Assembly (NCBI GenBank): GCA_014898415.1
Contig: RCTD01000002.1
Coordinates: forward strand, 682,001-746,000
DNA: 64,000 nucleotides
Origin: Stromatinia cepivora
Lineage: Eukaryota > Ascomycota > Leotiomycetes > Helotiales > Sclerotiniaceae
Direction: 5' to 3'
Position numbers and translations under genes: made by a program. The notes under the pieces are model-generated. The model searched no databases. It was not told where the DNA came from and worked only from the letters and a program-made list of their open reading frames with translations. Positions 1-9,316 of the stretch are shown in pieces. Within the stretch, counting starts at the first letter, position 1. Every line of letters begins with the position of its first letter.

Positions 1-309
1 ACAATAGGTATTTGGCTATAATTCAATGAATGGTTGAAAATTGGGCATTGGGTCTATGATCGATCTAGGAATGTTCGAATACGCGTTTCTTTTGTTTGGT
101 TGTAAAAAGTCGCTGGAATTCCCAGCAGCAGTAAAGCGGAGAAGCGCTGGCTTTGGCTTTGGGCCCTGAAATCTTAAAAGAAAACACGCTAAACACGCCA
201 AAATGAAACCGCGACCACAAACGCGTCACCCCGCATCTCTACATTTATCAAAATCAATTAATCTAAGCACGACACAGAGGTATTACAAAATTTTACCAGA
301 GGATCAGTC
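1..309 (+). promoter_or_regulatory. Upstream region of NSE1 with two MCB-like sites
   Basis: The stretch before the NSE1 start holds two ACGCGT hexamers, at 81-86 and 221-226. ACGCGT is the MluI cell-cycle box bound by MBF in yeasts, which drives G1/S genes. An upstream ATG at 203 is in another frame from the NSE1 start at 310 and would give an overlapping upstream ORF if it were transcribed. The hexamer also occurs elsewhere in the window by chance, so regulation is inference only. Confidence 0.3.
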
Positions 310-1321
310 ATGGAAGACGCTCTGGAGCAATATGATGATACTAATCGCGCATTCCTTCAAGCATTATTGGCACGAGGTAGTTTGGATCTGGATGAGGGCA
401 AAGAGCTGCTCGCTCGCATTTTCACAGTCAAAGATGGTAATTCATTTCCTCAGAATAACCCTGTCTTTCTGGAATACTAACATTTATCTCCCAGAAGGAC
501 GAGTTACTTCCAAAGACGATGTCACATTGGATGATTTGAATTCATATATAGCCAGCGCAGCCCAAGCTCTCTCACCGTTCGATTATGAGATTAGAAGTAT
601 GAGACATCAACTGTCAAACAAACAAACTTGGGCTCTTGTCAATAGTGCCAGCGATCCCCTCACCCAACTTGCGACTACTTTTACAACCGAGGAAATGTTC
701 TATATCAAGCGGCTGTTGGATGCTATGTTTGAATCATTCAATACTAAAGGGAAGGAGGTCATGGCCATTACCAGTACGCAGGCTATACATTCATCAATTA
801 TCGGAGGATCTGGTCGGCAAAGCATAGGCAACGACGATATGCAGATTGTGGATAACGGTGTAAAGAGATCAGATGCGGAGAGAATACTGGTAGGATTGAT
901 AGCGCAAGGATGGTTCGAACGAAGCGAACGGGGATACTATTCTTTGACACCCCGCGCAATACTGGAGCTTCGAAGCTGGCTTATCGATACATACAACGAT
1001 TCAGACGATCCAGATGAGTGGCAGCGGGTTAAAAATTGCGAAGCATGCAAAGGAATCGTCACAGTTGGATTGAGATGTTCGAGGAGAGATTGCAATGTGC
1101 GACTGCATAAGATATGTCAATCTGCGTATTTTAACTCGCGACCCAATAAGAATTGTCCGAAGTGCGAGACGGAGTGGGATGGAAAGAATTATGTTGGAGA
1201 GAAGGTGGTTACATCGACAGAAGATAATTTGAGGGAAAAGCGAAGAAGCGGTGCTTCTTCACAACGAAGAGGAGCCCCTGTCGAGGAGGAGGAAGAAGAA
1301 GAGGAGGACGAGGAAGATTGA
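310..1321 (+). CDS. NSE1: SMC5/6 complex subunit Nse1, RING-like E3 ligase component
   Basis: Two exons, 310-436 and 495-1321, with a 58-bp intron at 437-494 (TACTAAC branch site, CCCAG acceptor), give about 317 residues. The start at 310 is chosen because exon 1 then reads through QYDDTNRAFLQALLARG, typical of Nse1 N-termini; the ATG at 203 is in another frame. The C-terminal half has the variant RING of Nse1, about residues 224-266, with CEAC, CSRRDC, LHKIC and CPKC cysteine/histidine groups. The protein ends in a run of Glu and Asp. Known role: with Nse3 and Nse4 it forms the kleisin subcomplex of SMC5/6, acting in DNA repair in the nucleus and supporting ubiquitin/SUMO ligation. The length fits fungal Nse1. 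Confidence 0.9.
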
Positions 1322-1644
1322 GACTAAAAACGGGACATATGGCGTTCATAGCGATTATTGTGATTATGATATCCCATGCGGTAAAAAGGGATTGGACTGC
1401 TGGTGGTACACTAGGAAGGAGGTTTTAGACGATGAGTCAGCTTCAAAAATTACTCCCTGCATCATTTATTAATCAATATCCTGGTGCAACCATGCTCAAC
1501 TGAATCGAGTCCTTTGCCGATTTTGCACAGTCTCAGTGTCAGCCTTGTTGCAACTGGAAAAACATCTTCCAGTTTTATGGAATCTTTTTTGCATCCTCAA
1601 TAACACTCATTGTGTTTCATTACTCTCCTTATCATTGCGAGGAG
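1322..1644. other. Intergenic, NSE1 to HET gene
   Basis: This is the NSE1 3' region and the promoter of the downstream HET gene, which lies in the same direction. I see no repeat or further coding sequence. Confidence 0.5.
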
Positions 1645-3557
1645 ATGAAGCGATATTCTTATGACCCTCTTGATCCATCCGTGGACGGGATTCGGGTAAG
1701 TGGTTGGGCCCATATAAATTAAGGCTACGATTGCTAACGAGGAGTTTCCAGCTCCTACATCTATTGCCAGGGCTGGGTGCCATGCAACCCTGTTGCTTTC
1801 TTAAGCATGTAACATTCGGCGAACGTCCAAAATATAATGCTATTTCCTATACCTGGGGTCATGAAGCCCGTCAAAAATCCATCGTTGTCAATGACCAATA
1901 CTTCCTTGTCACGAGCAATCTTTACGATGCACTTGTCTGCTTACAACAGCAAAGTCCTGAAGGACTAGTTCTCTGGGTTGATGCTATATGCATAAATCAA
2001 GACGATATTGCGGAGCGGAATCGTCAATTGACAATCATGCCCTATATCTATGAGCGCGCAAAGCTTGTGGTAATTTGGTTAAGAAATGACCAGCATATAA
2101 TCCCTCCAGTTTGGCCAGAGCCGAAGAAGATACCGCCGTTTGAGATCTCAGGACATACCCAACAATACCAAGATCAACGACTACTATTTAACTACTTCTT
2201 GATGATATGTTCAAATGAGTACTGGAATAGACTTTGGATTATTCAAGAGATTGGGAAAGCCAGGAAACTGGTTATCTCTTTTGGACAAGAACTCATAGAC
2301 TGGGAACGGTTTGTGGAAACTATCATCCTTTCTTGGCCATATCCTGGGTGGATCGTGGAGGAAATCATGGTAGGAACAGTGGACCCGTTTGAACCAAGGC
2401 TTCCAAGAACCGCATTTTCGGATACGGTTCCCTGGAAACTATATTATCAATTATTAAAGAAATATGACGGTGGTCACAAACTACACAACCTTATGGTCAA
2501 TCATCATCATGCTTTGTGTAAAGAACCAAGGGATAAGGTATATGGATTGATTGGTCTGGCTACGGATTGCTATGCGGGATTTCCTATGGATTACCGGAAA
2601 ACACTCTACGAAGTCTGGAAGGATACAGTACTATTCAAAAATTCTGATACTCAAGTTCACCAGGGTGACATCTTAAAGTTTGGTAAACTGGTTCGGGACT
2701 CTCTCGGCGGCCCAGGTATTACGACGATGAAAGAGATTGCCCAAGACGCCTTTTTGAAGATGCCTCAGAAAGAGAATCACGATCGATCTCTCAAAGACAA
2801 TAATCCTACGGTGTTAAAGATTCCTACTCGTCTAGTGGGTCAAATTGAGCATTTGGGTCCTTCATATGTACAAATCATGACAGACCTTTCGAAAACTGCA
2901 GACTGGAGGTTGAGTATACAACATCATTTGCCTAACGAAGTCCAAGCTAGTGTTCAGGAAGAAAGTGACTTGTTTTTGGAACTACTAGAAGATTTGGACG
3001 AAACCGGCCTCAAAATCGTGTCCACATGTAGCTTTGATGTTTCATGGCTTCCAGAAATTATGCCCCAAGCTCTGTCTGGCCCGAATGTAATACTCAACAA
3101 ATCGGATGCAGAGAATGAGCCTCTGTTGCGCGAACGGTTACCTCATTTATCGTTAGATGGGCCGCAATCCCTTCCCACGTCTCCATTAGAAAGAGCACGT
3201 TTATTTCTCTTGGACAATTCGATGAAGAAACTTCCAGGCTTAGATGGGACGCGTGCAACATTATCGGATGCACCTGGAAACATGGGCCTTGGACCATCAG
3301 CAGCTCGTGTGGGTGATTACTTGTGCGAAATTGTTGGCATCAAAAGGGCCGCGATTATAAGGAGAAGCAAGAATAAATTAAGCTTCATTGGAACTGCTGG
3401 ATTGGCGCAGCAGGCACAACATGCTAGGAAAAGTAGAAATCCTACGTCCGGTGAAATCTCATCTCCATTTGGCTTGCCAAAATTCGAATATCCGGCGGCA
3501 GATGATACGGTGGATTTGTACCTTTACGTACCTTTGGCATATCAGCTCTTGGATTAG
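1645..3557 (+). CDS. HET domain protein (heterokaryon incompatibility type)
   Basis: Two exons, 1645-1695 and 1752-3557, with a 56-bp intron (GTAAGT donor, GCTAAC branch site, TTCCAG acceptor), give about 618 residues. The start at 1645 restores the usual N-terminus YSYDPLDPSVDGIR joined to LLHLLPG. HET motifs are visible in order: PKYNAISYTWG, then VLWVDAICINQDD followed by ERNRQL and the IYERAKLVVIWL segment, then WNRLWIIQEI. The C-terminal GDYLCEIVG...FIGTAGLA segment matches the usual end of these proteins. HET domains trigger regulated cell death after fusion of incompatible hyphae when coupled to a recognition partner. Whether this copy acts in incompatibility cannot be told from sequence. 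The reading frame is intact. Confidence 0.85.
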
Positions 3558-5205
3558 CTTAATCTTCATTTCTCTCGATTGCCTCCTGTCCAAGGTGCTC
3601 TTCCATGAAAATGATGGATCTTGGTTTAAAGAAACGAGTTTAAATTGCCCACGTTTGTAATAGTCGAAGATGCAGATCCAATGTTGGACATGATTTGAAG
3701 CATTGAGACGCCATTGTTCAAAGTTCTATCGAGCAGCGACGCTTCAATGTTAAACTCAAGTGAGGTATTGCGCGGGGGAAATCTTCATGACTAGTATGTG
3801 ATAATAGTTAGTATAGAACAAGAGATTTACGCAAAGTGGAAGTTCGAGCGATGGGGTTTCATGGTGTCCAAAATGCTAGACTTACCCATTTTTCAACTAC
3901 TCAACGTCGACTGCAAAGCTGGGATAAGCTGCTCCGTGGCTCCATTTGTGGCTGCGACCATAATAATCTTGATTTGGTTAAAGCAGGTCCAAGTACAGCT
4001 AGGTAAATCTGTCTAGTGTTCCGCGAGGTGTCCTCTTTTTCGGGAGTATGCTACTGGGGATAAGTTAGAGTAATTCAGTGAAGCTTAACCCGGCTGCAAA
4101 TATGTCGTGTAGATCGTTGTCCCAGGGTAAATAAAACGCTAGAATGGAAGTTCATATAGCGATGTAAGTAGGAACCTATGCCTTAATTACAAGACGGGTC
4201 TCAGGGAAATATAGAGGCCTTCTTGAAGTGGCACTAGATTTGAGTCGAGTGTATTTCACCGCAAACCACTCCTTTACGCACCTGCCAAATCATTCGTCCT
4301 TAATTCCACTCCAAACTTCTTGCTTACATGGAATGCCTTCACCAAATCCAATCTATTCGCTTCAAGATCATCTCCTTGCTCGACATCTTCTCATAGAAGC
4401 TCAAAGGGACGATTGATATTAAGTGAAGTAGGTATGCCAAGTCACCATCCATAAGTTTTGGCATACCTCCTTCAGGACCTTCAATTATGTGCAAAAAAAA
4501 AGAACGAGAGGATCCGAAATTCCACGGAAGAGATTCCAATTTCCTTGATACTAAATGCAAAAAGTTCCAATGCTATTATGTCTCTTAGTTTTAATCAGGT
4601 ATTTGGATGAGGATGGGTCTGATGAAAGACTGATAAGTGCTTCAATATATCCTGGAAATCTCGGAATAGTTCATCGTTTCGGAGGTCCATCCTATTAGGT
4701 TGGGAGAATGGATTTTGGACGGTAGGCGGTAGGCCTGAAAATGGTAAGTCATAATTGCTATTGCTTCGCTTGAACATAATATTTTTTGAGCCTTTAGGGG
4801 GAGGCAGCGACTATGATTAACAAAGAGGAGCTATAAATTTGCCCGTGGTGTTCGCTTGTGTGCCCTGATCTTGAGTAACGTTTTGAATGATACAAATTCA
4901 AATAACCTCAAATCTCGTTCCCAGACGGTTAATACCAGTAGTTTCCTCGCTTCGGCTTCTGTCTGGCAAGATGGAATAAAATGTAATCTTACATCCATTC
5001 AGGAGTTGGTGAATATCTCGGGTAGGCTTGAACCATCGGGTCTCACCCCGTTAAATTCTCCAATCTGAAAAATGGCCCCACATTTTAACCAACTATGTAA
5101 ACGAAACCTTCATCTAATACCAAAAAAACGATTCTATCCTCGGAATACCTTCTAACAACGGCAAAATTGTAGCCAAAATGTCAGAAAAACAGCAAAAAGG
5201 CTGCT
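3558..5205. other. Gene-poor intergenic region
   Basis: There is no ORF I can defend. The short open frames lack family motifs and overlap each other. The one structured feature is a short stretch at 5017-5037 resembling the T-arm and 3' end of the neighbouring tRNA-Asn (listed separately). Confidence 0.5.
5017..5037 (-). pseudogene. Possible tRNA-Asn 3'-end fragment
   Basis: Nineteen of 21 bases match the T-arm and acceptor side of the tRNA-Asn that lies about 200 bp away in the same orientation. One of the two differences breaks a T-stem pair, and no D-arm or anticodon arm follows. It could be a decayed tandem copy or chance. Confidence 0.3.
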
Positions 5206-5301
5206 CTCCCTCGGGTGGGCTTGAACCACCAACCTCTCGATTTTAGTCACGTGATTTCGCAAGTAACAGTCGAACGCGCTAGCCAATTGCGCCACGAGGG
5301 A
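5206..5301 (-). tRNA. tRNA-Asn (GTT) with a 22-nt intron
   Basis: The reverse strand folds fully. A 7-bp acceptor (TCCCTCG/CGAGGGA) carries discriminator G. The D-arm is GCGC/GCGC. The anticodon stem is TTCGA/TCGAG with loop CTGTTA-A, giving anticodon GTT at 5265-5267. The T-arm is GGTGG/CCACC with loop TTCAAGC. A 22-nt intron (5242-5263) sits one base 3' of the anticodon, the normal place for nuclear tRNA introns. The mature tRNA is 74 nt. Box A- and B-like sequences (TGGCGCAATTGG and GGTTCAAGCC) are present. Confidence 0.93.
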
Positions 5302-5526
5302 TGGACTTATTCCATGTTGAAAGTCTCGTTGATTACGTTTATGTTACATCCTGTGACAAAGTTTGAAATGTGCGTGAGTGATTAGTTCTCCGTTCAGAGA
5401 AAGCTTGATAATACATTTAATCTAAAAATAAAAATAAACATTCCGAAAACAAGCCTTCAAAATCTATCCTAACCAAAACCCAAAGAGAAGAAAATATAGA
5501 AGGACCGCAAACCATTAATCTAACAT
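5302..5526. other. Short intergenic spacer
   Basis: This is AT-rich sequence upstream of the tRNA. No feature is seen. Confidence 0.4.
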
Positions 5527-5923
5527 TCACTCATAGCCGAAGCCCCAACAACAATTCCTAGCAGCCGAAGCAGCAGTAAAAGCAGCTTTAATTGCTATAC
5601 TAAGCGCGTTCTCGGTTTTGCATTCGTCTCCTTTCTTCACCGTAAATACAACTGTGTCTCTATCCTCCCAATCCAAGATTGCCTGTTCCGCAACATGGAC
5701 TTGGACTTTGATTTCCTTAGGGAAAGGAATCGTGTGTGTAGCCTTGGCAAGGATTTTGTTTCCCGAAGGCCATGCCTTTTCGTCTTGGAGGTTTTGTTAA
5801 CTTTTTGTTCTCTTCAACAAGATTTTTAGAAGGATTGTAGCTTATCACTGATTTTGTCTTTTGACCATAGCTCGGAAGCATTTTCTCAGCTACCAGGTAC
5901 AAATGTAAGAAGAAACGTAGCAT
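5527..5923 (-). pseudogene. Decayed coding fragment, family unknown
   Basis: On the minus strand a frame from about 5794 down to a TGA at 5527-5529 reads as ordinary protein, with segments such as KVQVHVAEQAILDWEDRDTV and FTVKKGDECKTENALSIA, ending WGFGYE. Upstream, sequence that also looks coding (AEKMLPSYGQKTKS) is in another frame, and a TAA closes the first frame near 5806. I found no splice pair that joins them. I do not recognise the family. It is either the last exon of a gene whose upstream exons I cannot place, or a frameshifted remnant. Confidence 0.35.
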
Positions 5924-5929
5924 ACGCTG

Positions 5930-6455
5930 AGATATACATTATTGCAAATGTATGAATCTTAGAAATGAAAATCAAAGATAGACTTGGGTGCTTGGATGGA
6001 ATGGATTTATGAAGCCAAAGGAAATCTGTCTGGATGAAAAGAAGGCAAATAGAGCAACCTCTCCATTATATGATGCCCTCAAGATAGTCTCGGAGATATT
6101 CTTGGCTCTTCTACAATTTGAAGCAAAATCATGGCTCTTGCAATCTTACAGACAGCAAAATGCCAACGTTGAAGATTCAAAGCATATACCAAGGCCTGTC
6201 CGTGCAGTGCTGTGCAACAGAAAATGCAAGCTCGATAGACGGCGACCTCTATAAATTGCAAAGCAGCAAAATAGTCTTGGGAATGGGTTTCTACAATGGA
6301 GAAGCTGAACCTGATGTGCGCACCGAGTAAGAGCTTCGAAGGCTTTGATAGAACTTTTCCACTATCAGGATGCTGTCGAGGCTTGGCCTTACAGAAGCCC
6401 AGTAAGCATTAATTTCCCTAATATCTTGTAGATAGAAAATATGATACAGTATCGT
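5930..6455. other. Intergenic
   Basis: Short open frames on both strands overlap one another. None shows a recognisable domain or a splice-supported extension. Confidence 0.4.
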
Positions 6456-6864
6456 GCACTCCTACTAGCCACAGGTCCTTTTTACATCAAAACTCACTCT
6501 TTTCATTTATTTATATTAAAACAATTATATATTTTGAAAGAAAATCCTTATAACTATTTAAAGATTATCATTCGAAGATTCTATATTTCTAATTTCTATA
6601 AATTTCATTATTTTGAATTTCAATTTTTCAAATCTTATTCATTTTATCACAAAAATCAAATCAAAATTCTATCTAATCACTTTGAAACTTGATTATATAA
6701 TATCAAAAAATTAGAAAAATAATTTATCAATTTTCAATTATTTATTTAATTCGAAATAATACAATTTCTTAATTTCAATTATATTTTAATTGAAATCGAA
6801 ATTATTATGATTTTTAAAATGATTGAGTTTTGGTGTGAAAAGGCCATTCGGCTAGTAGCAGTGC
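6456..6864. mobile_element. AT-rich foldback/MITE-like element with inverted ends
   Basis: The left arm, about 6456-6496, and the right arm, about 6824-6864, are imperfect inverted repeats of about 40 bp. They share GCACT, CTACTAGCC, CCTTTT and CAAAACTCA in the same order, with small differences between the blocks. Between them lie about 330 bp of very AT-rich DNA with no ORF. Both ends are followed outward by TA within a few bases, as expected of a Tc1/mariner-type target, but the arms differ by two bases there. The AT-rich interior could reflect C-to-T mutation (RIP-like) or original composition. Confidence 0.6.
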
Positions 6865-6866
6865 GC

Positions 6867-7266
6867 TAGTACTGCATGACTATCACTTTACCTATCGCTC
6901 TCGAATAACGGACTTCATTCTTGGGGGGGCAGTCATTCAGCTGCGCCGACTTGTTCTTGCTGAGAGATGTGTACTGCAGGGATTCTGACCTATAGTAGAA
7001 TTTAAACATTGATACGGCGGGGTTCCCCGAGGATTTGGAAATGAGTTGGAGTAAAGAAATGACATAAGAACCTTCCATTGCACGTTACTGCCTATTGTCC
7101 GTCAATATTTACTCTGTGATGCTGAAGTCAGGGTAATCATAAGGCTGCGTTACTGCTGACTCTTTAATACTTACTATCTCCAGTGCAAATTGCATTGCAT
7201 TGCGCTGTCGCCGCTCGCCGACCACACTCCATCTCTCATCGGGCTCTATTCAGGATTTCTAGAGCC
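6867..7266. other. Intergenic
   Basis: No feature was recognised between the foldback element and the pseudogene that follows. Confidence 0.4.
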
Positions 7267-7982
7267 AAATGAGCAAACCATCGAGTAGTTCTTCATCTAT
7301 CATCTTTTTCGAGTACTCGAATGATATTACAGATGTAGAAGATGCAGTCTTTCGGGGGTGTCGAAATGTGGTTGACCGCGATACTTTGATGCTAAGGCAA
7401 ATATAAACGGCTATCATCAACTCGAGCCTACTGTATGAGGTTTTGTTTCCTGAAATTTGTGACAACGGCGTTTCTGACTCTTTGAGAGAAACTAAACCCG
7501 GGATCAATGTCATTTTGAATGTCGGCAAGAAACCGAACATAGCAGTTGTATACAATATTGTTGCTGCCAATATATTTCGATGCAGGGAACGGGATTGGAT
7601 GATAATGTGAATAGAATGAGCGGTATTGTGGAGACCGTCGCTTTAGGGGAAGAACTTAGGTGCCAGAGAAATGAGCTTGAGGACGATAAATTTGAGTCCA
7701 GAAGGACAAAACTTTAGTTCGAGAAAGAGATAATTGAGTATAGGACAGACGAATTCGAGGATGAGGAAAATAATACAATCGAGGATGAGGAAAATAATAC
7801 AATCGAGTTCTGTTCTTTGCTGAAGAAAACAGATTTGCGGTATTGAGGGAACGACTTGCTGCTCCAGAGAAGTTAATGAATGAAAAAAACAGAATTTTTA
7901 AAGACATGCTGAAGGATAGAAGAAACAGGGCGTTGATGGAGCCAAGAGATTTCTCCTTGAAATCAAACACGAAGACTCCGTA
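7267..7982 (+). pseudogene. Broken gene, charged/coiled-coil type, family unknown
   Basis: One frame from ATG 7267 reads as protein (FFEYSNDITDVEDAVFRGC, then VVDRDTLMLRQI) up to a TAA, and continues in the same frame (SSLLYEVLFPEICDNGV, then KKPNIAVVYNIVAANIF) to a TGA near 7606. Coding-like sequence resumes in a second frame (VETVALGEELRCQRNELEDD) to a TAG, then continues as EFEDEENN repeats. A third frame gives a strongly charged helical tail (FAVLRERLAAPEKLMNEKNR, then FKDMLKDRRNRALMEPRDF) to TAA 7980-7982. Several stops could come from CAA, CAG or CGA by C-to-T change. No splice pairs repair the frames. I do not recognise the family. Confidence 0.5.
7756..7803. repeat. Perfect 24-bp tandem duplication
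   Basis: Two identical 24-bp copies, 7756-7779 and 7780-7803, lie inside the pseudogene. In one frame they encode repeated EDEENNTI. Confidence 0.9.
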
Positions 7983-8888
7983 ACCATTATCTAAAACCCT
8001 GAATGTCCTAATGCTTTCTCGCGAAAGGTGCTTTAGCCCCCAAGTTAGTACTTATCAGTATGGTAGAACTTAAGCCTTGGTTCGAGTAAGACTTATGCTT
8101 TTTTGGGAGCACCGCTTGGATTTGGAAAATAGATATACAGTGCAGGTTTTTTATTTTGAGTTTCTCGTGGTTGGATGGTAGGGAGTGGTAGTTGATAGCC
8201 ATCGACTTGGTTTGGGACTGCTTTGGTCTGGTTGTCGATTGCATGGATATTGTAATCTTACATTAAAGCCTGAATTTTTAGACATCGGAAGAGAAGATGT
8301 TTGATCAGTTTTGCTTTTGTGGTCGTAAACTTTCAGTAACTGTGGGGTTTATCCACGCTCCTAGTATTCAAGCAAATTCGAACGACCTACTCGCAATATA
8401 CGTCTCTAACTAAGAGATTGAACCGATAATACCAAAACTTTTTGAATCCATGAAAATCAATCGTCACATACATTGGAATGTACTTCCCCAATTTATATCT
8501 TATCTAGAAGTTTGATCCGCAGTGACAAGAATCATGAGGTAATATCTTCGAATCATTGATATAAAAGCTGTCTAATGTTATTCATACAATTTAATAATGA
8601 AAGCGAAAACGAGGAGCCGAAACAAAAGCAGCAGAGACTCCAAAATATATTTGTAGACCAACTACAGCCCCGATTTCCCAACCTGGCTAATTTCTCTCCA
8701 AAATACCCTTATTCCAATAGCTAATTTGTACACACCGCCTGAAAGGCAAGTAACGCAAGGAAAATATCTGCATAAAAGCCAAAGCCCAGTCCTTGAGCTT
8801 TCTTTGTTGTCTTGAGTCCTGATTTAAGCGAATAATTACCTTGCCCACTTTGTATCTACAACACTCAGGTGTCATCTCCTTCACGCCA
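7983..8888. other. Intergenic
   Basis: I see no supported gene, RNA or repeat. Open frames here are short and lack motifs. Confidence 0.45.
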
Positions 8889-9240
8889 TCATGGCCGCTT
8901 TCACGAGTTCATATTTGTCGAATTTGGACGGGTTGTGATCTTTTCCGTGAATGAATGTATTTTATACGAATAACTTCGCCATCAGATATCAATTTTGTGG
9001 ACTCGGAATTGCTGGGAAGTTCTGCGAGATTTGAAGAAGTGATTGCGGTGTCCTGATCCGAGGTCTGACTAGCAATAAGATTGGAGTTGAATGTTTGAAT
9101 ATCGCCGATAGCGATAGTGGACTGAGCTCGTTGCCTGAGGTGGATTGAATGTTTGAGCTGAGTTGAATGTAAATGCCTTGCGTGTGTTTAATGTGGGAGA
9201 TGAGTTTCATGTCTGAACGGAGTTGAATGGCTAGGATGTT
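8889..9240 (-). pseudogene. Decayed coding tail beyond the Ser/Thr-rich gene
   Basis: Minus-strand sequence past the stop of the gene at 9317-10738 still looks coding. One frame carries TFNSAQTFNPPQATSS. Another carries DIQTFNSNLIASQTSDQD and runs through ELPSNSESTKLISDGEV to a stop near 8910. The unit FNS(x)QT recurs, once followed by an in-frame TGA. It may be a former C-terminal extension of the Ser/Thr-rich protein, an exon joined by an intron I cannot place, or a separate decayed gene. Confidence 0.35.
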
Positions 9241-9316
9241 GATGTCTTAGTATCTGGTGGAGGTGATATGTGTGCAATGCGACGAATTCTAAGGGTCGGC
9301 CTGTTGCTTAATCCGA

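Noticed and set aside
203..436. ATG at 203 as the NSE1 start
   Set aside because: It reads a different frame through exon 1; the spliced model from 310 gives the conserved N-terminus and a consensus intron.
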